From: JBAYZQ01 sp041672385
Lineage (GTDB): Bacteria; Spirochaetota; Spirochaetia; Sphaerochaetales; Sphaerochaetaceae
Direction of reading: 5' to 3'
Assembly: GCA_041672385.1 (NCBI GenBank)
Contig: JBAYZQ010000047.1
Location: forward strand, 1 to 13,112
DNA length: 13,112 nucleotides
Both the position numbers and the translations under genes were made by a program. Every line of letters begins with the position of its first letter. The first letter of the stretch is position 1. Below the pieces are notes generated by a model that saw nothing but the letters and a program-made list of their open reading frames with translations, was not told the origin of the DNA and made no database searches. Shown one piece after another: positions 1 through 7,107 of the stretch.

Positions 1-355
1 ATATGTAGCCCATTATTAAAGGACTGATTATAGCAGGAAGATAAATAATTACTCTGATTAAACCTTGCATTTTAAATTTATCTTTCATAAGTAGTGCATA
101 AATTAAACCTAAGATATTTAATAGAAGGGCACTTCCAATTGCAAAAAGGATGGTAGTTTTAATATCTTGTAAAGCTCGTGAATCTGAAAAGAATTTTATA
201 TAGTTTTTTAGTCCAACAAAAGAGGCTTTATCCATTCCATTCCAATTTGTGAAGCTCATTCCAATTCCTTGAAATAAAGGTAGAATAAAAAATATTCCGA
301 ACAACAAAGCTGCCGGAATACTCATAAGTTGGATTCCATCAATTTTTTTTCTCAT
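1..355 (-). CDS. Sugar ABC transporter permease, MalF/UgpA type, partial (C-terminus beyond window)
   Basis: Inner-membrane permease of a CUT1-family carbohydrate importer. Only the first 118 residues are in the window. The reading frame opens at ATG 355 with MRKKIDGIQLMSIPAAL, then a first membrane segment (about residues 11-30) and 'FTNWNG' and 'FVGLKNYIKFF', both typical of MalF/UgpA/LacF-type subunits. Two further hydrophobic stretches follow (about 65-88 and 100-118, with 'IIYLPAIISP'). The EAA loop that docks the ATPase would lie beyond position 1. A ribosome site AGGA at 366-363 sits 7 bases before the ATG. The gene lies 58 bases downstream of the solute-binding protein gene on the same strand, with a stem-loop between them. 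The partner permease and any ATPase are not visible. Substrate is unknown; the adjacent solute-binding protein and YesMN pair point to an oligosaccharide. Confidence 0.88.
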   Translation of the reverse strand, partial: MRKKIDGIQLMSIPAALLFGIFFILPLFQGIGMSFTNWNGMDKASFVGLKNYIKFFSDSRALQDIKTTILFAIGSALLLNILGLIYALLMKDKFKMQGLIRVIIYLPAIISPLIMGYI

Positions 356-374
356 AAATCAATCCTAATTTAAA

Positions 375-400
375 GGTAGGAAGAACTTTGTCTTCCTACC
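375..400 (-). terminator. Intercistronic stem-loop between solute-binding protein and permease genes
   Basis: GGTAGGAAGA (375-384) and TCTTCCTACC (391-400) are perfect inverted repeats: a 10-bp stem with a 6-base loop. On the minus strand only a short TTTA follows, so it looks like a leaky attenuator or an mRNA-stabilising hairpin rather than a full terminator. Such a hairpin after a binding-protein gene commonly gives more binding protein than permease. The stem is seen directly; the role is inferred. Confidence 0.55.
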
Positions 401-413
401 TATTTTTGAATTT

Positions 414-1664
414 TTAAAATCCTTCGTTCCATGCCTTTTCATAGGCCAGGGCAAATTCTTCAGGGGTATAGGTTCCAGCAAGTAAATCCTGAACCATCCT
501 TCCTGCATCATCTCCAGAGAATCCTGCAGGTTTTTCATTTGTAAAACCAATATTGGCTGAAGTGTTCAATACCGATACTACTTCATCTCTAAATGCTTTT
601 GGTGCCCAATTTGCATCAACATCTTTAAATGCACTTGGGGAGCCTAGAGCTTCTGAGTATTTTTTCATGTTTTCCGTTGAGAATAAGTAATTCAAAAATT
701 CTTTTGCTCCTTCTATATTCAAAGAAGAGGCAGAAATACAATAACCACTGTCTTCTGCAGAAAGTACTACAGGTTTTGTTCCAGGCATATATGAAGGATA
801 AGGTGCAAAACCAATGTTCATGTCAGGATTTGCTGCCAAAATTCCTCCTAAAGCCCACATTCCATCAGAGAACATTGCAGCTTTTCCATTGACAAAAGCT
901 TCGGTTCTGTTATCAGCTGTTGCTGTTAGAACATCTGAATTTATTAATCCTTTGTTCTGAAGTTCAACAAGATTTCTTGCAAATTCTGCCATAGCCCCAT
1001 CAGGAGCTCCAAAATTTAACTTGGAACTATCATTTTCAAGCATTGCGATTTTACAGTTTCTTGAACCCAAAGTTTGTTTTAAATACCCATGTGGAACAAA
1101 CTCAATCCAATGCCCTAAAGACCAAGCTTCTTTTCCAGGGACAAATAATGGAGTAACATCAGGCCTTTCTCTTTTAATTGTTTCAAGATTTTGAACAAAT
1201 TCATCCCAAGTTACCGCAGGTTTTAAACCAAGTTCATTATAAAGGTCTTTATTATAAAAGAGACCCCCCATAGTCATATTAGTACAAACTCTGTATTGTT
1301 TTCCTGTTTTAATATCAGTACAGTTATCTTTCATTGAAGGAATTAATCTATTCCACCATTCAAATTCTCCACTTAGATCAAGATATTTACTTTGATCAAC
1401 ATAGGCTTGTTCATAGGTTGTCATTATGTCAGGTATTTCACCTGAAGCAAATTTTACTTTGATAATACTACTTGCATCTTTTTGATATTCTTGAGAAATA
1501 GAAAAATCTGTTTCTTTAGAATTAAAATCATTGATAATTTCATTCATAAGATCAATAGTTTCAACCTTACCTGTGAAAAAAGATACCTCTGAATTTCCAT
1601 TTGCAAATAGTCCACTAAAGACCATTGTTATGATACATACGGCTATCAACCACTTTCTTCTCAT
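414..1664 (-). CDS. Sugar ABC transporter substrate-binding protein, family 1, periplasmic
   Basis: A 416-residue extracellular solute-binding protein of the family 1 (MalE/MsmE-like) fold that delivers a sugar or oligosaccharide to the permease encoded just downstream. A signal peptide is visible: positive MRRK, a hydrophobic core at about residues 5-20 and likely cleavage after A21 in 'GLFA-NGNSE'. The single Cys (C10) lies inside the hydrophobic core and is not followed by a mature-like segment, so it is a poor lipobox; the protein is probably soluble in the periplasm, which suggests a diderm cell. Family-typical stretches include 'GKVETIDLMNEIINDFN' near the N-terminus, 'GGLFYNKDLYNELGLKP' followed by 'TWDEF' and 'GKAAMFSDGMWAL'. 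Length is normal. The start is supported by AAGGAG a few bases upstream. The gene is divergent from the sensor kinase gene, whose regulator probably controls it. The ligand cannot be read from the sequence. Confidence 0.93.
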   Translation of the reverse strand: MRRKWLIAVCIITMVFSGLFANGNSEVSFFTGKVETIDLMNEIINDFNSKETDFSISQEYQKDASSIIKVKFASGEIPDIMTTYEQAYVDQSKYLDLSGEFEWWNRLIPSMKDNCTDIKTGKQYRVCTNMTMGGLFYNKDLYNELGLKPAVTWDEFVQNLETIKRERPDVTPLFVPGKEAWSLGHWIEFVPHGYLKQTLGSRNCKIAMLENDSSKLNFGAPDGAMAEFARNLVELQNKGLINSDVLTATADNRTEAFVNGKAAMFSDGMWALGGILAANPDMNIGFAPYPSYMPGTKPVVLSAEDSGYCISASSLNIEGAKEFLNYLFSTENMKKYSEALGSPSAFKDVDANWAPKAFRDEVVSVLNTSANIGFTNEKPAGFSGDDAGRMVQDLLAGTYTPEEFALAYEKAWNEGF

Positions 1665-1779
1665 TTTGTAACTCCTTTTTATATTTTAATTATCCTTCAA
1701 AAGATGTAAATGCGAAATACCAAGTTTTTTATATTCAAGTACAATTTCTTTTGATTTAAGGCTATATTACTTTTTTTTA

Positions 1780-1808
1780 TTGCGTCGTTTTTAATACCTA
1801 TGTATTAT
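1780..1808 (+). promoter_or_regulatory. Candidate sigma70-type promoter for the sensor kinase operon
   Basis: TTGCGT (1780-1785) and TATTAT (1803-1808) are separated by 17 bases. The -10 box matches consensus at 5 of 6 positions and the -35 box is weak (3 of 6). Transcription would start near 1815, downstream of the ATG at 1800, which supports the kinase start at 1830. No equally good promoter was found for the divergent binding-protein gene; a weak -35 would fit a promoter needing an activator there. Confidence 0.38.
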
Positions 1809-1829
1809 AAGTTTAGCAAAAGGAAAGTT

Positions 1830-3599
1830 ATGAACAGAAATTGGACAGTAAAACAAAAATTATTGATAAGTACCAGCCTTTTGATATTTATTTCTGTGAT
1901 GATAGTTACTATTGTATCCTCGGAGAATTATAGAAAGGATATGGTTGAGAAGTCTCACGAAGATACTGGAATTACTTTGCAACTTCTTTCTTATAACATA
2001 GGAATTTATTTACAAAACTTTCAAGAACTTTGTGTTTCTCCTTATTACGACGAAGAACTCTTATGTGCTCTATCCACAGATAAATTGGACTCTTCAACTA
2101 TGCTTCAAAATCAAAGGATTATTGAGGCATTCCTTTCAAAGAATATCTTACTACCTCATAAAGATATTCAAGGTGCCTATATTTTTACTGAAAAAAATGT
2201 TTATTCTAGTAAAAGAACTCAAAATTATTTATCTACTTTAGATTTAGATGAAGAACTTCTTGAAAAAGTTAAGACAAGTGGGGAACCAGTTTTGACTTAT
2301 TCCAAAAAAGATAAAGCAGCTTTTACAATATTGAGCAATATTTCAGATATGGAGGATAATAGTAAATCAACAGGAATAATGCGTATTGATGCAAATTCAA
2401 AAGGTCTAGAAACTGTTTGTGGAAAAGTTCTTTCAATTTCTGGAAATGCATTATTGATTATAAATTCAGATAGTAATTTGATTTACGGAGGGGGAAAAGA
2501 TTTTTCAACTGAACAAATAAATCAAATACATTCGGTAATTACAGACTCAACTTCCATAACCAAAGAAAATACTTTTCATTTAGATAATAATGATTTTATT
2601 CTAACTTCAATACCAATTTCTCTTACGGATTGGACGATTTATTACGTAAGTAATCTTGCACTTCAACTGAAAGGTGTTGGAATAATTCAAACAAGATCTA
2701 TCATTTTAGGTTTTATTTGTGCAGCTATTGGTATAATTCTTTCAACCCAATTAGTAAGTTTATTGTTGAAACCAATATATGAAGTCACCGATTTAATGAA
2801 GGAAGTGCAGGGAGAGGACTATACAGTAAAAGCTCCCGTGCGTGGTTCAGACGAAATTTCTTATTTGTCAACAACTTTTAATGAAATGACTCAAAAGATT
2901 AACGATACAATGAAAAAAAACATTCAACTGACTCAACAGGTTTATGAGGCAAAATATTTGGAAAAGGAAGCTCAATATCTTTCAATGTGTAATCAGATAA
3001 AACCACATTTTCTTTTCAATAGTCTTAATACAATTAGTATCCTAATAAAATGCAACCGAAATGAAGAATCGATTAGTTATATTGAAAAATTAGCTTCTTT
3101 GTTGAATGCTTTAGTTCATGCAGATTCGCTGATGACCTTAAGATCTGAATTAATAGTTTGTGAAAATTATTTAAGTATGCAACGCATTAGATACACGAAT
3201 CTTGAATATAAAATTGAAGTACCTAAAAAACATTTGGATTTTGAAATCCCAGCTTTAATAATTCAACCAGTTGTTGAAAATGCACTTATTCATGGCTTTG
3301 CAGGTAAAGTTACCCAATGCTTTTTAATGATAAAGACCAAAGTGAAAGATAATATTCTTTTAATAATAATTGAAGATAATGGGGTTGGAATCCCAAATGA
3401 AAATCTTATATTGCTTAAAAAGAAATTAAGTAATCCAAATACCGACTATGAAGTGAGGAAAAGTGGAGTTGCCTTAACAAATATTGCTAGAAGAATTAAA
3501 CTAAAATATGGAAATGAGTCTGAAGTTGAAGTTCAATCAAGATTAGGAGAGGGTGCAACTTTTATAATTAAAATTCCATTAAAAGGAGGGTTGAAATAA
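1830..3599 (+). CDS. Sensor histidine kinase, YesM-like (His_kinase/HATPase_c)
   Basis: A membrane histidine kinase that senses an extracytoplasmic signal and phosphorylates the response regulator encoded next. I place the start at ATG 1830 (589 residues) because AGGAAAG lies 3-9 bases before it. The in-frame ATG at 1800 has no ribosome site and overlaps a candidate promoter. Domains in 1830 numbering: membrane segment 1 at about 10-31, a sensor region of about 250 residues, membrane segment 2 at about 287-312, and a HAMP domain at about 305-358. The His_kinase domain carries the phospho-acceptor H393 in 'QIKPHFLFNSLN'. The ATPase domain has N-box N484 in 'QPVVENALIHG' and the G1 motif DNGVG (516-520). 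This is the YesM/LytS-type architecture, often paired with sugar importers, as here. The stop overlaps the regulator start by one base. Confidence 0.92.
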   Translation: MNRNWTVKQKLLISTSLLIFISVMIVTIVSSENYRKDMVEKSHEDTGITLQLLSYNIGIYLQNFQELCVSPYYDEELLCALSTDKLDSSTMLQNQRIIEAFLSKNILLPHKDIQGAYIFTEKNVYSSKRTQNYLSTLDLDEELLEKVKTSGEPVLTYSKKDKAAFTILSNISDMEDNSKSTGIMRIDANSKGLETVCGKVLSISGNALLIINSDSNLIYGGGKDFSTEQINQIHSVITDSTSITKENTFHLDNNDFILTSIPISLTDWTIYYVSNLALQLKGVGIIQTRSIILGFICAAIGIILSTQLVSLLLKPIYEVTDLMKEVQGEDYTVKAPVRGSDEISYLSTTFNEMTQKINDTMKKNIQLTQQVYEAKYLEKEAQYLSMCNQIKPHFLFNSLNTISILIKCNRNEESISYIEKLASLLNALVHADSLMTLRSELIVCENYLSMQRIRYTNLEYKIEVPKKHLDFEIPALIIQPVVENALIHGFAGKVTQCFLMIKTKVKDNILLIIIEDNGVGIPNENLILLKKKLSNPNTDYEVRKSGVALTNIARRIKLKYGNESEVEVQSRLGEGATFIIKIPLKGGLK

Positions 3600-4336
3600 T
3601 GTATAAAGCATTGGTGGTAGATGATGAGGCTTTGATGAGAGAATATCTTAAAAATCATTTAACAGATATAAACCCTCTTTGGATTACGGAAGATGTTGCT
3701 CCTGATGGGATTTATGCTATAAATCTATTACAGCATAAAACTTATGACGCAGTAATAACAGATATAAAAATGCCAGGAATGGATGGTTTGGAACTTTGTA
3801 AATATCTATATTTAAACAATCCCAAAATTCCAATTATAATTGTTTCAGGTTATGATGAATTTGAATATGCTAGGAAAGCAGTAAAATTGAATGTGTTCGA
3901 TTATTTACTAAAACCACTTAGAGATAACGAATTATCAGCAGCCCTTTCAGCTGTTTCGATGACAAATAATAAGTGTAATTTGCCTGAAAAAAGAATTATC
4001 AATGAAAATAGTGATATGGTTTCTCAGATTCAAGAGTATCTTCAATTACATTTCAGAGAAGGTTTAAGCCTTACTATTTTGGCTGATATCTTTGGAATTA
4101 CACCTTGTTATTTAAGTACAATATTTCATAAAGAAATTGGAGAACCTTATTCAAAGTATTTGTTGAAGATGAGAATGGAAACGTCTAGAGCGATGCTTCT
4201 AAATAGCAATGAAAAAGTTCAAGATATTGCCTTAAATGTTGGGTTTTCTTCATCAAAACATTTTGGTTCAGTCTTTAAATCCTATTATGGGCTTAGTCCA
4301 GGAGAATATAAAAACCTAAAACAAAAAAACTCATAA
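3599..4336 (+). CDS. Response regulator, YesN-like (REC + AraC-type DNA-binding domain)
   Basis: A 245-residue cytoplasmic transcription factor and partner of the upstream kinase. The receiver domain (about 1-120) has the acidic pair D8/D9, phospho-acceptor D55 in 'ITDIKMPGMDG', switch S83 in 'VSGYDEFEYA' and K105 in 'LLKPL'. An AraC/XylS helix-turn-helix domain fills about 145-240, with 'LSLTILADIFGITPCYLSTI' as the first helix-turn-helix and 'VQDIALNVGFSSSKHF' as the second. YesN proteins usually carry a long middle region; here the linker is only about 25 residues, so this is a compact form. Translation is coupled to the kinase: AGGAGG at 3584-3589 and a TAATG stop/start overlap. It probably activates the divergent importer genes when phosphorylated; that target is inferred from position only. 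Confidence 0.93.
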   Translation: MYKALVVDDEALMREYLKNHLTDINPLWITEDVAPDGIYAINLLQHKTYDAVITDIKMPGMDGLELCKYLYLNNPKIPIIIVSGYDEFEYARKAVKLNVFDYLLKPLRDNELSAALSAVSMTNNKCNLPEKRIINENSDMVSQIQEYLQLHFREGLSLTILADIFGITPCYLSTIFHKEIGEPYSKYLLKMRMETSRAMLLNSNEKVQDIALNVGFSSSKHFGSVFKSYYGLSPGEYKNLKQKNS

Positions 4337-4391
4337 AATAAAGGTTGTTAATTTAAAGGGATATTTGAGAAATCAGTAATAAGGGTAGGTA

Positions 4392-5012
4392 TCATTTTAA
4401 AATTATTTGTTTTTTGATATCTTTACTTTTAAAATTAATTTTATCTTGATTGAAGGCAATGGCTTTCATTCCTGCCCTTAATGCAGCTTCTACCCCACTT
4501 TCTGCGTCTTCCACTACTAAACAATATTTACTTTCTTTGCCTAATATTGCTGCAGCTTTTAGAAATATTTCAGGGTTTGGCTTAGTTTGAGTAATCATAT
4601 TTCCTGTTACTACAGTATCAAAAAATCCTTTTAGACCTATTTGTTCTAAAATAAACTCTGCATTTCTACTAGAGGAAGCTACTGCCAATAAATATTTTTT
4701 TTCTTTTAATTCCAAAAGAGTATCTTTTACTTTTTTCTCAAGAGAATTTTTGTTCATTTTGGATAGTAGCTTTTTGTAATAATTATTTTTCCAGTCAGTT
4801 GATATTAAAATTTGTTTACTAGTTTCTTTTACCCCATTATAATCTAGTATTTTTTGATAACTAGCTTTGCGACTTATTCCTTTAAGTCTATTTTGAACTT
4901 CTTCTGGAAAATCATAACCTTTTTTTTCACACAAAGCAGACCAAGCCCTTGTATGGTAAAGGTCTGTCGAGCAAATAACACCATCTAAATCAAAAATGAC
5001 TGTATCAATCAT
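4392..5012 (-). CDS. pgmB: Beta-phosphoglucomutase (HAD superfamily)
   Basis: Converts beta-glucose 1-phosphate to glucose 6-phosphate through an aspartyl-phosphate, in the cytoplasm with Mg2+. All expected residues are present, at numbers equal to or one below those of the well-studied Lactococcus enzyme: D8 and D10 in 'FDLDG', H20 in 'YHTRAW', R48 in 'LKGISR', S113/S114 in 'AVASSS', K144 in 'TKPNPEIF' and E168/D169 in 'VEDAESG'. The cap-domain motif 'RLKGISR' separates beta-phosphoglucomutases from generic HAD phosphatases. Its 206 residues are close to the usual size of about 220. It is the last gene of the minus-strand sugar operon, 15 bases after the GH172 gene, with AGGAG about 12 bases upstream of ATG. 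It is the expected partner of an inverting phosphorylase that releases beta-glucose 1-phosphate, and a GH65 gene lies in the same operon. Confidence 0.92.
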   Translation of the reverse strand: MIDTVIFDLDGVICSTDLYHTRAWSALCEKKGYDFPEEVQNRLKGISRKASYQKILDYNGVKETSKQILISTDWKNNYYKKLLSKMNKNSLEKKVKDTLLELKEKKYLLAVASSSRNAEFILEQIGLKGFFDTVVTGNMITQTKPNPEIFLKAAAILGKESKYCLVVEDAESGVEAALRAGMKAIAFNQDKINFKSKDIKKQIILK

Positions 5013-5027
5013 AGCTATAAAATTCTC

Positions 5028-6074
5028 CTATCTTGGATATAATTCTGAAAGTGGAAATTTTCTTTCAATAAATGTTTGAGTATTATTAAGATATACATAA
5101 GAGGTCGAAGCTATATCATCATCCAAACCTTTAAATTTTTTCCAATCTGGCCACCATCCTAAAGTTTGAACTGTAACTCTTAGATCTTTTCGAAAGTAGA
5201 TGGGATCCATGATATGAAACCGATAAAGGCCATGTTTTTTTACATCATTTGTATCTGATTTTTCGGGATATCCTAAAAAAGCAGTCGAATAAGTTCCTTC
5301 TCCAAAACTCCAAGCTCCTCCAAAATAATCTTCTACTCCAGTTCCACAAATTGTAGGATACTCTTTATCACCATCGATATAGAACTTCATTTCTCCTTCT
5401 CCCCACCAACCAGTAGAAAGTTGAGACCAAGCTAAATAAGTTCCCGCATAAATTCCACTATTTTTAACATCTTCAATTAAAACATGTTCAGGACAGGAGG
5501 GGGAGGATCTTTTTCTATTATAAAAAGTGTGTAGATAAATTGGTGGAGTAGTTAAACTTCCTAAATTCCCAGAAATTTGATAAAAGAAAGCAGTAACATC
5601 TTCTTCGTAAGCATTTTCAACTTCAATTTTACATCCTTTTTCAAAAGGAATCGGCCAGTAACTGTTCATTCCACCTTTTGAGTTTACAAGAATCATGGAA
5701 GAAGCTAATTTTGAAATTTTTCCATTACCGTTACAAAAAAATGATGCTAATGGTAACTGTATGGAAGGATTTTTATTATCGTTATAGTAAACCCTAAGAA
5801 CTAGAAAGTTTAGAAACTTTTCATCAAAAGTAACCCATATATGCTGTATAATTCCACTACTTTTTATATCACAGAGTGTTAAAGTAGAATGTTTCTTTAT
5901 TATTGAACAAGGGGAAACTTTCCAACCTTTTCCTAAATCGGAGGCTGGGTTATTCTCTTTTGGAATGCTTTGAGCACCTTTTCCTTTTTCTCCATTTGGG
6001 TTCTCTGCACTAATTGAAAAAGTCACGGCATCTTTAAGATTAGGTAAATCATTATTAAATTGTCCTGAAAACAT
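5028..6074 (-). CDS. GH172 family (DUF2961) glycoside hydrolase, probable furanosidase
   Basis: A 348-residue protein of the family long called DUF2961, now GH172. Characterised members act on alpha-D-fructofuranose (difructose dianhydride I) or on D-arabinofuranose in arabinans. Family marks seen here: 'SISAENPNGEKGKGA' near the N-terminus (21-34), 'WWGEGEMKFYIDGD' (223-236), and 'GTGVEDYFGGAWSF' (244-257). The acidic residues E226/E228 and E248 lie in the two motifs that hold the catalytic glutamates of this family; which is nucleophile and which is acid/base is inferred. No signal peptide or membrane segment, so it is cytoplasmic and acts on imported sugar. Length is normal. AAGGAG lies 7 bases before the ATG and overlaps the stop of the LacI-family gene (10-base gap). 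The substrate could be a fructoside or an arabinofuranoside; the sequence alone does not decide. Confidence 0.85.
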   Translation of the reverse strand: MFSGQFNNDLPNLKDAVTFSISAENPNGEKGKGAQSIPKENNPASDLGKGWKVSPCSIIKKHSTLTLCDIKSSGIIQHIWVTFDEKFLNFLVLRVYYNDNKNPSIQLPLASFFCNGNGKISKLASSMILVNSKGGMNSYWPIPFEKGCKIEVENAYEEDVTAFFYQISGNLGSLTTPPIYLHTFYNRKRSSPSCPEHVLIEDVKNSGIYAGTYLAWSQLSTGWWGEGEMKFYIDGDKEYPTICGTGVEDYFGGAWSFGEGTYSTAFLGYPEKSDTNDVKKHGLYRFHIMDPIYFRKDLRVTVQTLGWWPDWKKFKGLDDDIASTSYVYLNNTQTFIERKFPLSELYPR

Positions 6075-6084
6075 AATTTTCTCC

Positions 6085-7107
6085 TTATTTCTTTGGAATA
6101 ATTAATTGAGTTTGAAATACAATTGGGTCAATTTTAAAAGTTCCTTGTCGAATCATGGTAATTAGTTTTTCACCAACGCTACGTCCAATATATTTCTTTT
6201 GTTGTTTTATATAGGGTAAATAGGGGTATAAAGAACTCATTGATGGATTTTCTCCAAAGTTTATTATTTTGATTCGGTTTATATCTATTCCCATTTCATT
6301 AGCAGCTTTCATAAATCCAATCGTTGTTTGACCTGAAGCAGAGTAGACAGCCATCTTATCTAGATCAAACTTCTTAAAAACCTTTTCTCCTACTTTATGT
6401 CCAAATTCAAAGGAGAATTCTCCAGAGTAGATGAGGCTTTCATCATATTCGCTTTCAATAAGATCAAGACCTTCTTTGTAACCAGTTAAAGTTTGATTAC
6501 TAAAAACCATATCTTTTGGTCCGTTAATTAGCAGTATTTTTCTTTTATCTCTATTTCCAAGATATAACACTCCTCTTTTTGTAGCAGACACTATATCTGT
6601 ATCAACATAATTAGAATCATAACAGGGGTTTTTACCAACAACCATTATTGGAATTTCCATATTGCTTAAGCTTTTTACAAAGATATCGTTATTATTAACA
6701 TCAAAAAATATAAATCCATCAACTATTCCATGGCTTAAAGTTTTAAGATAGTTTAAATCATCAACATTATGCTTACCACCAACAATAATCATAGCTCGGT
6801 ATTCATATTGTTCAAGTGTTTCTGAGAGACCTCCCATTACATCTGCAAAATATGGATGATGAAAGGTAAAATCAATATTTTGAGGAATTATAATTGCTAC
6901 ATTCTGAGTTCGGTAATTTCGAGGAAGGGAAGAAGCTCCAATACTTGGATAATACTCAAGTTTTGCTACTGAATTTTGTATTTTGTCCTTGGTTGTTGAA
7001 GACATGGTATTATATCTTTTGTTTAGATAATTGGATACGGTTGATACAGAAACCCCGGCCAATTGAGCAACTTCCTTTATTGTAACCTTTTTTAATTTTG
7101 AATTCAC
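6085..7107 (-). CDS. LacI-family transcriptional regulator, GTG start
   Basis: A 340-residue sugar-responsive repressor. The N-terminal helix-turn-helix is clear: 'VTIKEVAQLAGVSVSTVSNYLN' spans residues 8-29, followed by the third helix and a hinge near 'GASSLPRN' (57-64). Residues about 68-340 form a periplasmic-binding-protein-like sensor domain that should bind the inducing sugar. The start codon is GTG (7107-7105), supported by AAGGAGAG about 7 bases upstream and by a GTGA overlap with the GH65 stop codon, so translation is coupled to GH65. It sits in the middle of the sugar operon and most likely regulates that operon and itself. Its operator is not identified: the operon's own 5' end seems to be missing because of the junction in the upstream gene. 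Confidence 0.93.
   Translation of the reverse strand: MNSKLKKVTIKEVAQLAGVSVSTVSNYLNKRYNTMSSTTKDKIQNSVAKLEYYPSIGASSLPRNYRTQNVAIIIPQNIDFTFHHPYFADVMGGLSETLEQYEYRAMIIVGGKHNVDDLNYLKTLSHGIVDGFIFFDVNNNDIFVKSLSNMEIPIMVVGKNPCYDSNYVDTDIVSATKRGVLYLGNRDKRKILLINGPKDMVFSNQTLTGYKEGLDLIESEYDESLIYSGEFSFEFGHKVGEKVFKKFDLDKMAVYSASGQTTIGFMKAANEMGIDINRIKIINFGENPSMSSLYPYLPYIKQQKKYIGRSVGEKLITMIRQGTFKIDPIVFQTQLIIPKK

Noticed and set aside
629..892. Small plus-strand open frame opposite the binding-protein gene.
   Set aside because: No recognisable protein motif, and it lies wholly antisense to a well-supported gene; best read as a shadow.
1665..1799. A sigma70 promoter for the binding-protein gene on the minus strand.
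   Set aside because: Several TATAAA-like -10 candidates exist, but none has an acceptable -35 at 16-18 bases; AT-richness makes them unreliable.
4337..4391. A bidirectional terminator between the convergent regulator and beta-phosphoglucomutase genes.
   Set aside because: I found only short AT-rich self-complementary stretches such as ATTTTAAAAT, with no stable GC-containing stem followed by a T tract.
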